Shown: positions 22,191 through 33,562 of the stretch, piece by piece | How positions within the stretch are numbered: the first letter of the stretch is position 1 | How the letters are laid out: each line of letters starts with the position of its first letter | NCBI RefSeq assembly: GCF_000283155.1 | Contig: NW_004454156.1 | Coordinates: forward strand, 34,617,498 to 34,681,497 | From: Ceratotherium simum simum | Taxonomy: Eukaryota > Chordata > Mammalia > Perissodactyla > Rhinocerotidae | Length of the DNA stretch: 64,000 nucleotides | Direction: 5' to 3' | Notes under the pieces: generated by a model | Told to the model about the DNA's origin: nothing | Seen by the model: only the letters and a program-made list of their open reading frames with translations | Database searches by the model: none | Translations under genes and position numbers: made by a program

Positions 22191-22309
22191 TTCTCACAGG
22201 CTTGGCTCTAAAGAGGGCCAGCTGCATGGTGAGGGGCAGGTAGCCTGGCCTTCCTGTGGCCTCCCTTTTCTGGCTTCCGTAGGACCCTCATGACTTAACA
22301 TCCTCAATA

Positions 22310-22445
22310 CCCTCATTCATTCAGTCAGCAAACTCCTAAAAGAGCACTGAGCACACAATGACAAAGTAGACCGCGCCCCTGCCCTCGAGGGGCCTGCAGA
22401 CATTGGGCAGAGGGTGAGGCTGTGATGAAGGAAAACACAGACAGC
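22310..22445 (-). repeat. L2 LINE fragment
   Basis: Antisense L2: cattcattcagtcagcaaac, ctgccctcgaggggcctgca. Confidence 0.65.
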
Positions 22446-22487
22446 CAAGGAGCAGAAGGGCAACCACCTCATGCTTCCTCCTCTCTC

Positions 22488-22610
22488 TGTCCCTTCCAGC
22501 TCTGTCTGAGCCTCGCTTCTCTCACCTGCAAAATGGGACTCACAGGGTCAAGTGAGAAAATAGATTGGTGGGAAAGAACTTTCTAGACTGCCAAATGCAT
22601 CAAAGCAGAT
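22488..22610 (+). repeat. MIR SINE fragment
   Basis: Sense MIR: gagcctcgcttctctcacct, gcaaaatgggactcacaggg. Confidence 0.65.
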
Positions 22611-22975
22611 GACCAGGACTGTATTAGGAAAGCAGAGACCTACTTACAGAGTGATGCTAATGGTTAGTGGGCTCCTGCTCCAGGGCAATTTGCAATCTTA
22701 TGGTTTTAAGAAGCTTTCAAGCAAGAGAATGATGCTCTTAGCCCATTCTTTGAGCAGTGAAAGGGATGGGAGCAGCTGGGAGGGGAGGAATAGGGCTGAA
22801 ATTTGATTGCTTGTCCTGTTTTCTAGACTGCTGGGAACTGTCTGAGTGATGGGAGAGTCCAGAGCAGAAGCTGATGGAATCCAATCACTATCTTCCCGTT
22901 GCCTAACCTCCCAGAGGTCAAGGAGCTGAGGGAGTGGGGATACAAGCTCACTGCATCACCAAAGGGACAATATTA
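22611..22975. other. No feature recognised
   Basis: Single-copy-looking DNA without a repeat or coding signature. Confidence 0.35.
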
Positions 22976-22979
22976 GTTA

Positions 22980-23272
22980 GAGGACAGACTAGGCTGCTGT
23001 AACAGTGTGGAAAGCATCGTTGTTTCAATAAGACAGAGAGGTATTTCTTTCTCATGCAACAGTCCAGGGAGGTGGTCTGGGGCTCGCCTGGCAGCTCACC
23101 AGGGCTGGGCACCCAGGCTCCTTCTATTTTGTTGCTCAGCTATCCCTAGGGGGTTGCCCGTATTCCCATGCCCTCAAGCCACAAAACTGCAATTCACTTG
23201 TCATTCCAGACAGAGGGAAGAGAGAGAGCGGGGCTGGCACATTCCTTTCCTATTAAGGGCATGAAGCAGCCA
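22980..23272 (-). repeat. Ancient interspersed repeat (class not assigned)
   Basis: agactaggctgctgtaacag, tatttctttctcatgcaaca and ccagacagagggaagagaga match a common placental repeat that I cannot place in a subfamily. Confidence 0.5.
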
Positions 23273-23274
23273 GC

Positions 23275-24017
23275 CTCCAAGAATGTCCCCAATGATCCCT
23301 GCCTCCTGGTCTTCATGGCCTTGTAAGTCTCCTCCCACACTGAATAGGGATGACCTGTGTCACCAATGGGCTATTTCAGAAAAGACAGAATGTGACTTCC
23401 AAGCTTAGGGATTTCATAAAGACTTTGCAGCTTCCACCTTGCTCTCTTGGATCACTTGCTCAGGGGAAGCCAGCCGCCATGATGCAAGGACACTCAAGCA
23501 GCCTTGTGGAGAGGCCCATGTGGTGAGGAAATTGGGCCTCTGCCAACAGCCAGCATGCACCTGCCCACCAGGTGAGGGAGCCTCCTTGGAAGTGGACTCT
23601 TCAGCCCCAGTTCAGCCTGCAGATAACTGCAGACCCAGCTGACATCTTGATGACAGCTTCATAAGAGATGCTGAGCCAGAACCACTCAGCAAAGGCACTC
23701 CTATAATTTTATTTATTTATTTTTCCCCCAAAGCCCCAGTAGATAGTTGTATATCATAGCTGCACATCCTTCTAGTTGCTGTATGTGGGACGCGGCCTCA
23801 GCACGGCTGGAGAAGCGGTGCGTCGGTGTGCGCCCGGGATCCGAACCCGGGCCGCCAGCAGTGGAGCGCGTGCACTTAACCGCTAAGCCATGGGGCTGGC
23901 CCAAAGCCACTCCTAAATTCCTGACCCACTGGAACAGTAAGACAATAAATGTCTATTGTTGTTTTAAGTTGTTAAGTTTTGGGAAAATTTGTTACTTAGT
24001 AATATATAACTAATACA
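23275..24017 (+). repeat. MaLR-like LTR, split by an ERE
   Basis: ggccttgtaagtctcctccc, ctctcttggatcacttgctc, gcaggaatt-like body and the end taaattcctgacccactgga, tgttttaagttgttaagttt, ataactaatac resemble an MLT1-type LTR. Interrupted by the ERE at 23704-23902. Confidence 0.65.
23704..23902 (-). repeat. ERE SINE inserted in a MaLR-like LTR
   Basis: T/A-rich start, aaagccccagtagatagttg, and a final tggggctggccc. Target duplication aaaggcactccta (23691-23703) versus aaagccactccta (23903-23915), one mismatch. Confidence 0.95.
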
Positions 24018-24272
24018 GGTCACCATCTGGAAGGTGCACTCATCATTTTCACTCACATCTGTTGGCCTTGACCTAGCCACATGGCCACGTATAGCAGTGA
24101 GGGAGCTGGGACATGTAGACTTTAGTTGGGCAGCTATGTGATCAGCTAAAACCTCAATGACTCAGGTCCTTAACTTAATCATACCTGCAAAGTCCCTTTT
24201 GCTATGTAAGGTAACATATTCACAGGTTCAGGGTATTAGGACATGGACATCTTTGGGGGCCATTATTCTGCC
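24018..24272 (-). repeat. Fragment of an ancient repeat (class not assigned)
   Basis: cagggtattaggacatggac, atctttgggggccattattc and tgcctgccac match the end of the same repeat type seen at 31290-32020 and 37745-38075. Confidence 0.5.
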
Positions 24273-24274
24273 TG

Positions 24275-24614
24275 CCACAATGCAGGAACTTGTACATAAA
24301 TGTTCATAGCAGCTTTATTCCTAATAGCCAAAAACCAGCCAAATGTCCTTCAACGGATGAATGGTTAAACAAACTGTGGGACATCTGTATCATAGAATAC
24401 TACTCAGCAGTAAAAAGAAATGAACTATTGATATACACAACATGGATGAACCTCAAGAAAATTATTTTGAGTGATAAACGCCTCTGGCGAGAGGGTACGT
24501 GCTGTATGACTCCATTTATACAACACCCGTCAATGGACATCATCATAGAGATGGCCAGGGTTAGGAATGGCTGGCGGGGGGTGGTTATAAAGGAGCATCT
24601 AAAATTGCATAGGG

Positions 24615-24670
<56 letters not shown>

Positions 24671-24775
24671 GAATGCATGTATAACAGGTAAAATCTGAAT
24701 AAACCCTGTGGATTGTACTAATACCAATTTCCTGGTTTTTATATTGTATAGTAGTTATACAAGATGTTAACGTTT
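24275..24775 (+). repeat. L1 LINE 3' fragment
   Basis: Sense L1: aatgttcatagcagctttat, gaatactactcagcagtaaa, aacatggatgaacctcaaga, tgactccatttatacaacac. It contains the CA microsatellite. Confidence 0.85.
24617..24667 (+). repeat. (AC)n microsatellite, ~25 units
   Basis: A perfect 51-bp run of alternating A and C inside an L1. It is likely polymorphic in length. Confidence 0.97.
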
Positions 24776-24796
24776 AGAAAGGCTGAGCTACAATTA

Positions 24797-25002
24797 GGGC
24801 TGGCCCCGTGGCTTATCGGTTAAGTGCACGTGCTCCGCTGCTGGCGGCCGGGGTTCGGATCCCAGGCGCGCACGGATGCACAGCTTCTCTGGCCATGCTG
24901 AGGCCGCGTCCCACATACAGCAACTGGGAGGATGTGCAGCTATGGCATACCACTATCTACTGGGGCTTTGGGGGGAAAAAAATAAATAAAAATCTTTAAA
25001 AA
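24797..25002 (+). repeat. ERE SINE
   Basis: gggctggccccgtggcttat head, B-box-like ggttcggatcc, cccacatacagcaactggga, and an A-rich tail. The 21-bp target duplications at 24776-24796 and 25003-25023 differ at one base. Confidence 0.97.
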
Positions 25003-25074
25003 AGAAAGGCTGGGCTACAATTATTTCAAAACTGAAAGAAACTAAGAACGAAAAAAAAGGAGTGCTGGACTCCC

Positions 25075-25232
25075 AGACTGGAGACCTGGTTTCTGGGTTC
25101 TAGTCCTGGTTCTTTCCTTAACTTGCTGGTCAACCCGAGAAAATTCATTGTCATCTCTGGGACTCTACCAGCCCACCTGTGAAATGGGGGTTTTGACTTA
25201 CGTCACAGGTTTTCAAAGTTTTATGTTTAACA
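25075..25232 (+). repeat. MIR SINE
   Basis: Sense MIR: gggttctagtcctggttctt, ccacctgtgaaatgggggtt. Confidence 0.7.
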
Positions 25233-25688
25233 GGGAAACCCTTTGTTACAAAAAATCTTACCCTGATGCAGACACGGTTAGCACCCCAATATTGTGAACC
25301 CCGGTGAACTTATGTCTGCCGGCCCCTGTCACACTTTGCTGGAGGGCTCTGCTGAACTCAGGGGAAGGCTGGGAGTGCTGAGGAGTGGATGCCCTCTGAA
25401 GGGAGTGGGTAGTTAAATATCCCAGGGTCCTCATCCCGGGGTGAGATGACTGGGAGGTGCGCGTTCTGCGCTGGCTACAGAGGTCCGCAGTTCCCTGCAA
25501 TGGAAGCTGGCTTGACGGCACACGCTGTATCAGTCTTCCTCCCTTCTCTGTCTCACCTGCCCTCTCCCTTACCCAAGTTGCCTGGGAATATAATCCAAAT
25601 AAACGACTTGTATTCAAATCCTTGTCTTGGGATCTGCTCCTGCCTCCAACCAAGTTAGAATCCCAAACGCAAAACAAACAGCAGCTGT
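25233..25688 (+). other. Unresolved, possible old LTR end
   Basis: aataaacgacttgtattcaa, atccttgtcttgggatctgc near 25600 resembles the R-U5 part of an old LTR. The 5' part is not recognised. Confidence 0.3.
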
Positions 25689-25689
25689 G

Positions 25690-25872
25690 TCCCAGGAGGC
25701 AGGAGGCAGTGAGAGCTGTGCCCTGCGGGGACCTTCCTGGAGGGGTGGGCCTGCACACGGACCTTGAGCAATAGGTACGTTTTGAAAAGGAAGGGAGTAA
25801 ATAGGAAGCACACCTGGAGAGGGAACCTCATGAACCAAGACACCAGGAGGCGGGACCCTGAGATGATAATTG
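25690..25872 (-). repeat. L2 LINE body fragment
   Basis: Antisense L2-like: acacggaccttgagcaatag, aagcacacctggagaggga. Confidence 0.4.
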
Positions 25873-26365
25873 GCCGTCCCATCCTCCACGCTGACCAAGT
25901 CACTCGGTGGCTGTTCTCTCCGTATCTTCCCTTTTCACCCAAGACCATGTTCCTCTTTTGACCAAGAAAGTGATCCAAAAAGGACTGTGGTCACTTTCTT
26001 ATCAGGTCTGTGGTGGAGGCATAGGACACACGTCAGGCCCTTCCCCAGTTTCCACAGCCCCAAGCGACTTCTCCGAGGAGGACAACCCAGCCCCACAGAG
26101 GGCCACCGCAGGGTTCCTCCCAAACTCTGAGCCAGACAAGGGAAGGAGGCCCAGGCAGTGTCTTGGGTTTAGGGCTCAGTGCATGCCAGGCAGCGCGGTC
26201 CTAGGAGAGAGCAGTGGGGTGGGAGTCCAGCTGTCGACTTGTAGAGTCTTCATCCGTCTGAACTTCGATTCTTCAACAGCATCCACACACCAGGTGATGG
26301 GACAGGATATGTGAAAGGGCTTCATAAACAACAAGCCATAAACAGTCAGACTGTTCAGCTGTGAG
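25873..26365. other. No feature recognised
   Basis: About 490 bp of single-copy-looking DNA. Overlapping frames on both strands have no domain. Confidence 0.35.
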
Positions 26366-26367
26366 TT

Positions 26368-26488
26368 ATTCCAGTGAGTTCTTGACGGCAAAACCCTGTC
26401 CTTATTCCACATGGTGTCTCAGTGCCTGGCCCAGGGCCTGAGGCATGGGAAGGGCTCAGCAAATGCTTGCTGAATTAATGAATGGGAG
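26368..26488 (+). repeat. L2 LINE 3' end
   Basis: Sense L2 tail: cagtgcctggcccagggcct, gctcagcaaatgcttgctga, attaatgaatg. Confidence 0.75.
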
Positions 26489-26517
26489 TTTGGGTATGTC
26501 ATCTAGTTCAAGGGTTC

Positions 26518-26635
26518 AGTCCAACAAAGTATTGCTAAGGGCCCACTACGTGCCAGGGCACTGATGAAATTCACAAATAACCAGACAAGATTTCTTACCC
26601 TTGAGAGCTTATGGCATAAGAGGGGAACAACCTCT
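26518..26635 (-). repeat. L2 LINE 3' fragment
   Basis: Antisense L2: gggcccactacgtgccaggg, cttacccttgagagcttatg. Confidence 0.7.
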
Positions 26636-26714
26636 TTTCGAGGCCCATGTGCCTCCTCCTGAGTATCCTCTGCCCATCTGATTTGAATCTCAACTCCAGG
26701 TTACTGCTCAGGCT

Positions 26715-27280
26715 GTGTGTGGTGGCTGAACTCTAGGGTGACCCCATGTTCCTGCCTCCTAGAGTTCACACTCTTGTGTAATCCCCTCCCCTTGAGTGTG
26801 GGTGGGGCCATGATTTGCTTCTAACCAACCGAATGTGGCAAAGGTGATGGGGTGTACATGATCACTTGACTATAACTCCATTACGTGAGTTGTAACACTC
26901 TTCTCCTGAGGAGGCTCTGTCTCCCTCGCTGGCTTCAGTGAGGCAGGCAGCCATGCTGGGGAATCCATGGGGCAAGGAACTGAGGGAGGCCCCCTGCTGA
27001 CAACCAGCAAGAAACTGAGGCCCTTGCTCCAACAACAGCGAGGAACTGAATTCTGCAAACCACTGTGTGAGCCTGGAAGTAGATCCTTCCCCAGTCGAGC
27101 CTCAGATGAGACTGCAGCCCCTGCCAATATTTTGTCACTTCATGAGACCCTGAGAAGAGGACTCAGTTAAGCCGTGCCCATATTCCTGACCCACAGAAAC
27201 TGTGAGATCACAAATGTGTGTTGTTTTAAGCCACTGAGTTTATGGTAATTTGCTACGCAGCAATAGATAACTAATACATC
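26715..27280 (+). repeat. MaLR-like LTR (MLT1-type)
   Basis: ctctagggtgaccccatgtt, gtgggtggggccatgatttg, attcctgacccacagaaact, tgttgttttaagccactgag, and a final tagataactaatac. It is similar to 23275-24017. Confidence 0.65.
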
Positions 27281-27329
27281 CTTCCTTCCTCCTGAAATGC
27301 CCTCTTCCCTATTTACCACCTGGTCAGTC

Positions 27330-27882
27330 TTCTTTGATGGATCATGTTGTTTTTTGCCTTCCCAGCATCTCATTCTTCTTCCTAGTTTCCATGTGGGGCA
27401 GCACCTCCCTCCCACTGTTGGTCCATTTTGTTTCTATGGGGCTGACTCTATCCTTTGCCTCCAGGGGTTGACATGTGACCCTGGATTCAGTCAGTCAGAA
27501 CTCTCTATTCATCTGGCCATTGGCGATAGGTTCCAGGATGAGCAGGTGGCCCAAGCTGGTGTATTCAGAGTTAACTCTGGACTTTCTCTGAGTTTGCTAA
27601 ACTGTTGGAATATAATACCATAGCTCTGGGGGCCATTTGTGCCACTGTTCAGAGAGGATCCACTCCAGAGTGGGGTGAATAGGAGGAAAACAGAGTTAGA
27701 TATGGATGGAGACAAAGTCTTCATGGTATTACTCACTTGAGCACCTGGATCCAGCCATGCCTGAATCTAGAGACCTACTCCTGAACATTACACTGATGTG
27801 AATCAATAAATTCCATTGTTTCTTTAAGCCAATTGAGTCAGGTTTCTGTCACTTGAAGAAGAAAAAGTCCTGATTAATACAC
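27330..27882 (+). repeat. Ancient interspersed repeat with a polyA-like end (class not assigned)
   Basis: ggatccagccatgcctgaat, tgaatcaataaattccattg, tttctgtcacttgaagaaga, and a final cctgattaataca. Same type as 16145-16585. Confidence 0.55.
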
Positions 27883-27899
27883 TCACCTCTACAGATGCA

Positions 27900-28112
27900 T
27901 TTCAATAACTCCCTCCTTGAGCAAGCCTGCCCTGAACTCCCCAGTGGCTCCGCCCTGCTACAGCACTCTCCCCACTCAGCTTTTGTTTTATCCTCTCCTG
28001 TTGTTCAGCATCGTGAATGCAGGTTGTGACACTCCAACAAGATCTGAAGCACTTTTTAAAAAACCTTTCTCTCGTGCCAGGCACATAGTATGTACTAAAA
28101 CCAAACCAAACC
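27900..28112 (+). repeat. L2 LINE fragment
   Basis: Sense L2: tccttgagcaagcctgccct, gtgccaggcacatagtatgt. Confidence 0.6.
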
Positions 28113-28330
28113 AAAAAATAACTTTTAAATCAAAATGCAATGCTGTAAAGAGATGGCTAGAAGAAAGGAAGTCCACGGCCCTGCACTGGGCACTAGAGTG
28201 TGTCAGGAACTTTCAAATAGGCTGTCCTAATAATTCCCCAGAGCTTAAGAGGGAGCAATTCACTTAGGGAACTCGGGTGCAAACAGTGGAATCCATGCTG
28301 TCTTGAAACTAGAAAGGAAATTTACTAGAA

Positions 28331-28520
28331 CAGTGGTTCTTGAGCCAGCATCAGAATCCCCTGGAGGGCTTGTTAAACACAGATAACAGAGCCCCACACC
28401 CCACAGTTTCTGATTCAGTAGGTCTGAAGTGGGCCCAAGAATATGTATTTCTAACAAGTTCCCAGTATAACTTACAAGTTTCTAACTGCAGGTCCTGGGA
28501 CCACACTTTGAGAACCACTG
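28331..28520 (+). mobile_element. MER5A hAT MITE, complete
   Basis: 190 bp with intact inverted ends CAGTGGTTCTT...AGAACCACTG. The interior reads ggagggcttgttaaacacag, ttctgattcagtaggtctga. The flanking 8-mers tactagaa and gactaaat match at 5 of 8, consistent with a decayed 8-bp hAT duplication. Confidence 0.9.
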
Positions 28521-28524
28521 GACT

Positions 28525-29045
28525 AAATGCTATTAAGAAGATTATAGAACCAGCGAGCGAAACTGAGAGTCAGGCGTGGGGGCTGCAGAGCAAGAAGCAA
28601 CCCCAAACCACACTATAGCGCAGGTCCAGGGAGGATGACCCGCCCTAAGGTAGCCACCACTGACCCCAGGTTCTGGGCACCTACCACTCCAACATTCATC
28701 GCTCTTGCTAGAAAATGGATTTGGCATGCTCCCCACCCCTGTCCCATGTCTGCAACACAAGTCTCCTGGATGTTGTCACTTCTGATTGGCAAAGCGTGAG
28801 TCTCATGCCTGCTTCCTAGCTGCAGAAGAGGCTAGAAAAAGGAGGTGAGAATCATCATGTGGAAATTTTCCCAAACATAGAAAGGGGTTTCAAAAAATAT
28901 CAGGTGGCCGCAGAGCATGGTAAACGTCGATTTAGTCTGTCTATTTGACATGGGATGGGAAAAATTGTTTGTGGAAGGGAAAATTGTTATTTACAGCTCC
29001 TCACTGCCATCAAAAAAGGTAGATCTTAAGGAGGGTCCTTTGTCG
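28525..29045. other. No feature recognised
   Basis: Mixed sequence without a repeat family or exon signature. Confidence 0.35.
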
Positions 29046-29049
29046 ACTT

Positions 29050-29305
29050 AGGAGGTGATAATAATAATCGCCAACATTTATTTGGTGTTTATCCTGTGCT
29101 GGGCAATGTTGTTAAATGCTTTACACTAACATTTTATATTAACTCATTTAATGCTCACAACAGCTCTTCCCAGGAGGCATTGTCTTATCAACTCATTTTA
29201 TGGATGAAGATATTGAGGCACGTGGAGGGGAGGCCAGTCACCCAAGGCCTCACTGCTGATCGGAAGCAGAGCTGAAATGTGAACCCAATTTGTCTGGCTC
29301 TGGAG
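29050..29305 (-). repeat. MIR SINE, near full length
   Basis: Antisense MIR: tttatcctgtgctgggcaat, ttaactcatttaatgctcac, cacccaaggcctcactgctg, gtgaacccaatttgtctgg. Confidence 0.8.
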
Positions 29306-29309
29306 ATTT

Positions 29310-29655
29310 TGTTCTTAGCAATGATGCTCGACTCCTTCCTGGGGTAAAAAGGCTAAAAGATTCCAAGAAATGAGAGACCTAAATTGTTCTGCATAAGAGA
29401 AAGAAAAGCAATGAGAAGACTGAAAAATGTCAGATGCGGGGAGACTGGAGCGGCTGCCTGAAGAAACGGTGGTGACAGAGAGTCAGAGCTGCTGCTGGCA
29501 GAGAGGAACGCGTAGGGAGAATCAAGAGGGCTAGCGGGACTTCTGTTCAATTTTCCTGCATTCTCTGTGATGTCACTCTCCCTCATGGCCCCATGAAACC
29601 TTCAGTAAAATCTCATTGCTCACTAAAGGGATGAGAACAACAGCTATTTCAGGGA
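29310..29655. other. No feature recognised
   Basis: Purine-rich single-copy-looking DNA. Confidence 0.3.
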
Positions 29656-29659
29656 CCTC

Positions 29660-29788
29660 AGTCACATTTGGGAGATACAAAGCCCAAAGAGGGGAGGTCA
29701 TTTGCCTAAGGTCACCCAGCAAGTAGATAGCAGAGTCTGGATTTAAACTCAGAGTGCGTTGCCAAAGCCCAGATTCTTTCCATGATAA
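29660..29788 (-). repeat. MIR SINE
   Basis: Antisense MIR: cctaaggtcacccagcaagt, gtctggatttaaactcagag. Confidence 0.7.
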
Positions 29789-30189
29789 AGCCTGAATGGT
29801 TTATTTAAGGTCTTCCATGCCCTTTGAGAAATTTCCCTGTCCCACAGGCAGGGAATTTAAGAAATTCTGGATGTGCTTGGAGGAGGGTAGGCAGGGGCTT
29901 TCCCAAGAACCTGTTACAAGTCAAGGCCCCCCGAGGGACCTGTCCCCATGGCTTCGAGGAGCTGACCACTCCCGCCCTGGGCCCAGACAGCTTCCTCCAG
30001 GCCCAAGTGGCCAGGCTGATAACAACCAGGTCATTGGTGGCTGTGACAGCAGTATTTAATGGCCAGTTTGATGTGGTGCTGACCCCAGGCCAGCAGGCCT
30101 CACAGCACGGACACATAGAAAATCTGAGAGAAAATCTGAGAGGTGCAGAAGCTCAGGGGTTTTCTCTGGGCCTCACCTGCCTGTTCTCT

Positions 30190-30530
30190 GTTCTCTCGAG
30201 GTGTCTGCCTGTCTTTCCCTTTGTCTAGGTCTCTCTCTTTTTCTTGCACTCTCTTACCATTTTGTCTCTGTGTGTCTGACTTGCTTTCCCTCTCCTGTTT
30301 CTCTGACTTCTTCTCTTGCCTCTTCCTCTGTGCGTCTGATCCTCTCTATTCTTCTGTTACCTTCTGCCTCTGGTTCTCTCCTCTCTCTCTCTCTCTTCCA
30401 ACTCCCTCTGCCTCCCTTCTCCTTTGCCCTGTCCTTCCTCTTCTCCCTGCCCCCCTTCCTCTCTCTCCCCTTTGTCCACCCCTGCTCCTTCTCTCCTCCC
30501 TCCCCCTTGCCCTGCCCTCTGGCCCCCTGG
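30190..30530 (+). repeat. Polypyrimidine (CT-rich) tract, ~340 bp
   Basis: The strand is mostly C and T with ctctctctctctctctt near 30382-30400 and long ccctcc runs to 30527. It explains the S/L/P-rich and R/E/G-rich open frames on the two strands, which should not be taken as genes. Confidence 0.9.
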
Positions 30531-31063
30531 AGCTCAAGCACAGAGACCCAGCTGGCCTCTCTGAGAGAGGAGGCTCCCCAGGGCCCCAGCAGGAAAAGCA
30601 GTTTCCCCCTTGACCCTGTCAGCTGGCCATGGGGATGAGCTTCCCTCCCACCTTTTCCACCCCCGCAGGCTGTGCAGGCTCCCTGGGGCTCAGGATACAG
30701 CTCTCACTTTTGAGGGGCTCTAAGGACAGCCTTTACCAGGAGGGCAGAGCGTAGGGGGTGGGCTGTGGCCAGTGTGCAGGGGAGGAGAACCCCGTGTTCA
30801 CTGAGCCCCTCCTAGGTTTTGGCACTGCACCAGGTCCTGGGGGGCTGGGGAGAGTGTCAAAGGCCACAGTCCCTTTCCTGGAAGATAGAAGGACATACAA
30901 GGGCAAGGAGCTGGGGGGTGGGGGTGGCAAGAACTGAAGCTTGGAGGGAAAGAGAGGTCTCTGCAGAGGCAGGGGCTTCCGGGCCAGCCGGGGAGGATAA
31001 GAACCACCCCCACCAATTAGCACAGCTCTTGGATATTTTTACATCCACTGGATGACCATTAGG
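30531..31063. other. No feature recognised
   Basis: GC-rich DNA with short chance frames on both strands and no splice or domain evidence. Confidence 0.35.
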
Positions 31064-31064
31064 T

Positions 31065-31245
31065 GAGGCAGTGTGGTGTGTTAGAAAGCATCCAGGGGCC
31101 AACGTCAGAGGTCTGCGTTCCACCTTCATTTCATTTCCACCTTGTGTGCATGACCTCGGACATATCCCATAACCTCTCCCAGCCTGTCTCTTCACGTATG
31201 AAGTTGGTGTAAAAGACCTGCTCACAGTGGTGTTACAGAGGCGAT
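31065..31245 (+). repeat. MIR SINE
   Basis: Sense MIR: ggtgtgttagaaagcatcca, ctgcgttccaccttcatttc, ataacctctcccagcctgtc. Confidence 0.7.
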
Positions 31246-31289
31246 GGGGGGACTAATGGAGCTAGAGATAGGAAAGGGAACCAACATTT

Positions 31290-32022
31290 GCTGATCTTTT
31301 GCTGCTGTAAGAAATAACCATGAACCTCTCTTAAAACCACACACACTTATTATCTTATAGTTCTGGAGGTCAGAAGTCCAACACGGTCAAATCAAGGTGT
31401 CAGCAGGGCTGTGTTTCTTCTGGAAGCTCTGGGGCAAACCCATTTCTTTGCCCTTTTCCAGATTCTGGAGGCTGCCCACATTCATTGGCTCCTGGTCCTT
31501 CCTCCATCTTCAAAGCTGGTGGCTTGGCGTCTCTCTGACCCTTCTCCCACAGTCACATCTCCCCCTGACATCTGCCTCACTCTTCCCTGTTTCAGGACTT
31601 TGGTGATTACACTGGGCCCACCTAGGTAATCCAGGATAATCTCTCTATTTTTTTTATTGAGATATAATTGACATATAACATTGTATTAGTTTCAGGTGTA
31701 TAACATAATGATTTGAGAAATGTATACATTGCAAAATGATGGCCACAATATGTCTAGTTACCATCCATCACCTCACATAGTTACATAATTTTTTTCTTGT
31801 GATGAGAACTTTTAAGATCTACTCTCTTAGCAATATATAATACAGTCTTGTTAACTATAGTCACCATGCTGTACTAATCTCTCTATTTTAAGGTCAACTG
31901 ATTAGCAACCTTAATTCCATCTGCAGCTTGAATTCCTCTTTGCCATGTAATGTAACTATTCCCAGGTTCCAGGGATTAGGACGTGGCCAGCTTTGGGGGG
32001 GCATTTTTCTGACTAACATATC
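31290..32022 (-). repeat. Ancient repeat (MaLR-like, antisense), split by L1
   Basis: tatagttctggaggtcagaa, atcaaggtgtcagcagggct, tgggcccacctaggtaatcc and, after the L1, aggttccagggattaggacg. The exact subfamily is not assigned. Confidence 0.6.
31652..31874 (-). repeat. L1 LINE insertion with 15-bp target duplication
   Basis: Antisense L1 3' UTR: attgagatataattgacata, gtttcaggtgtataacataa, atagtcaccatgctgta. Exact duplication taatctctctatttt at 31637-31651 and 31875-31889. Confidence 0.93.
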
Positions 32023-32044
32023 CAGCGAAGGGAGAAGGTTTTAC

Positions 32045-32205
32045 AGCCCCATCCCATTTTAATCTTCTCAACAACCTGGGGGTTTGTGTTGTTAACCCCA
32101 TTTTAAAGATGAGATTGAGGTCAAGATCACACTGACATTAAATCGTGGAGCTGAAATTTGAGCCCAGGTCCATCTGACCTCACAGCCCACCTCTTCCCAC
32201 CTCAT
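32045..32205 (-). repeat. MIR SINE
   Basis: Antisense MIR: tctcaacaacctgggggttt, attttaaagatgagattgag, aaatttgagcccaggtccat. Confidence 0.8.
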
Positions 32206-32244
32206 CACAATCCTTTGAAAACCCCAAGATGCTGCAGAGAATGA

Positions 32245-32365
32245 GAAGCTATTTCATTCATTAACACACTTGTGGAGACCTCACAACATGCCAAGCAAAA
32301 TGCTGAGTGCTCTGGAGGGATGTGCAGAGGATTAAGATGTGGCCTTCTCCCAAGATCTATTCTTG
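32245..32365 (-). repeat. L2 LINE fragment
   Basis: Antisense L2-like: catgccaagcaaaatgctga, ttaagatgtggccttctccc. Confidence 0.55.
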
Positions 32366-33545
32366 GTATGAAAGAGTCAAGAAACTAGCGATTTCAGTAA
32401 GGTTAAAGAATAAGTGAAGTGGAAAAAATCTGACAGAAAGCTGGAAAGATGAGCTGGAAAGATAAGCTGAAGTTATGGTCTGAAACTGAGATTTGATATT
32501 AAGGTTACACATATAATCAATTAGGAATGGCTGATGTAAGTATCAGAAACAAAAGCGATTGAAGGGAAAAGGCAATGTATTGTAATACCCAGGATTCAAA
32601 TGTCGGGACTCAGTATATCCCCTTTCTTGGGTACAAATTATGATTTTTTTAGTTTCATTCCCAGGTTCAACAGGCAGGTCACACTGTTTCCTTCAGAGAA
32701 GATGGCCACAGAAACCTCAGCCTCATATCCTTTTTGTCACATCCAACCAGAAACACCAAGGGTCTTCCCCAGTCTTCCACCAATACTCTGTGATTGAAAG
32801 TGATTGGACCAGCTTGGGTTAGGCTAACCCAATTACTGTACAGAGGAGACAGCAATACTTTGATTGGCTTCCATGGGGCTCTCCAGGCAGAGAACCATCA
32901 AGACAAATGGCCTTGAATCCCCAGAGGAGGAATGAATGAAATGAAATAGAGGATTGTAGCTAGAAGAATACAAATTGGATGTTAGGGAAGTAAACATTGG
33001 ATGTCCACTGAAGGGGCATAATTTTTCTAATGTTTCTAATATTAATATCTCTTATATGGTCATGCGAGTTGATGGCTTAATATGGATAGGAGGGGGCAAT
33101 CACTGGAATTGAGAAATCCAAAGAAGTGTTGGTTCACCAGTTTAGATATTCAAGTCACCTAGGGTGATGGCATATCTTGGGAGGGAATATTAGATTTCTA
33201 TGGTCCAAAGGCTTTTAAAATAAAAGAGAATGAGAAGGCTGATAGGGCAAAAAATAAAGAAGGATAGAGGTGGCAGAGCTAGATGACTTACTACTACTAT
33301 TTTTCTGAATGTTATATCCCACACATTGCTGAACATGATTTTAATTGGTCTTAAATATTATCCTTGCAATAACGCTTGCTTTAAATTTCTTAGTAACTGA
33401 CTTATCTAACATTTTTAAATGTTTTAGAAAATTGAAATATACTAAAAATACTCTAAAAGAAGTATCTTAAGATTTATAACAATTTATGTAATATATAGTT
33501 AATCCGTATGCTTTTAGTATATTTATTTTTGTCTCCCTCCACATT
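32366..33545. other. No confident feature
   Basis: About 1.2 kb, A/T-rich. The part at 32600-32900 (ccaatactctgtgattgaaa, ttggaccagcttgggttagg) resembles an old LTR-like repeat but is too decayed to bound. Confidence 0.3.
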
Positions 33546-33562
33546 AAAAAAAGGGTAATTTC

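Noticed and set aside
24400..24691. Frames with (TH)n and (VC)n runs
   Set aside because: They are translations of the AC microsatellite within an L1.
30143..30638. S/L/F-rich membrane-protein-like frames
   Set aside because: They are translations of the polypyrimidine tract.
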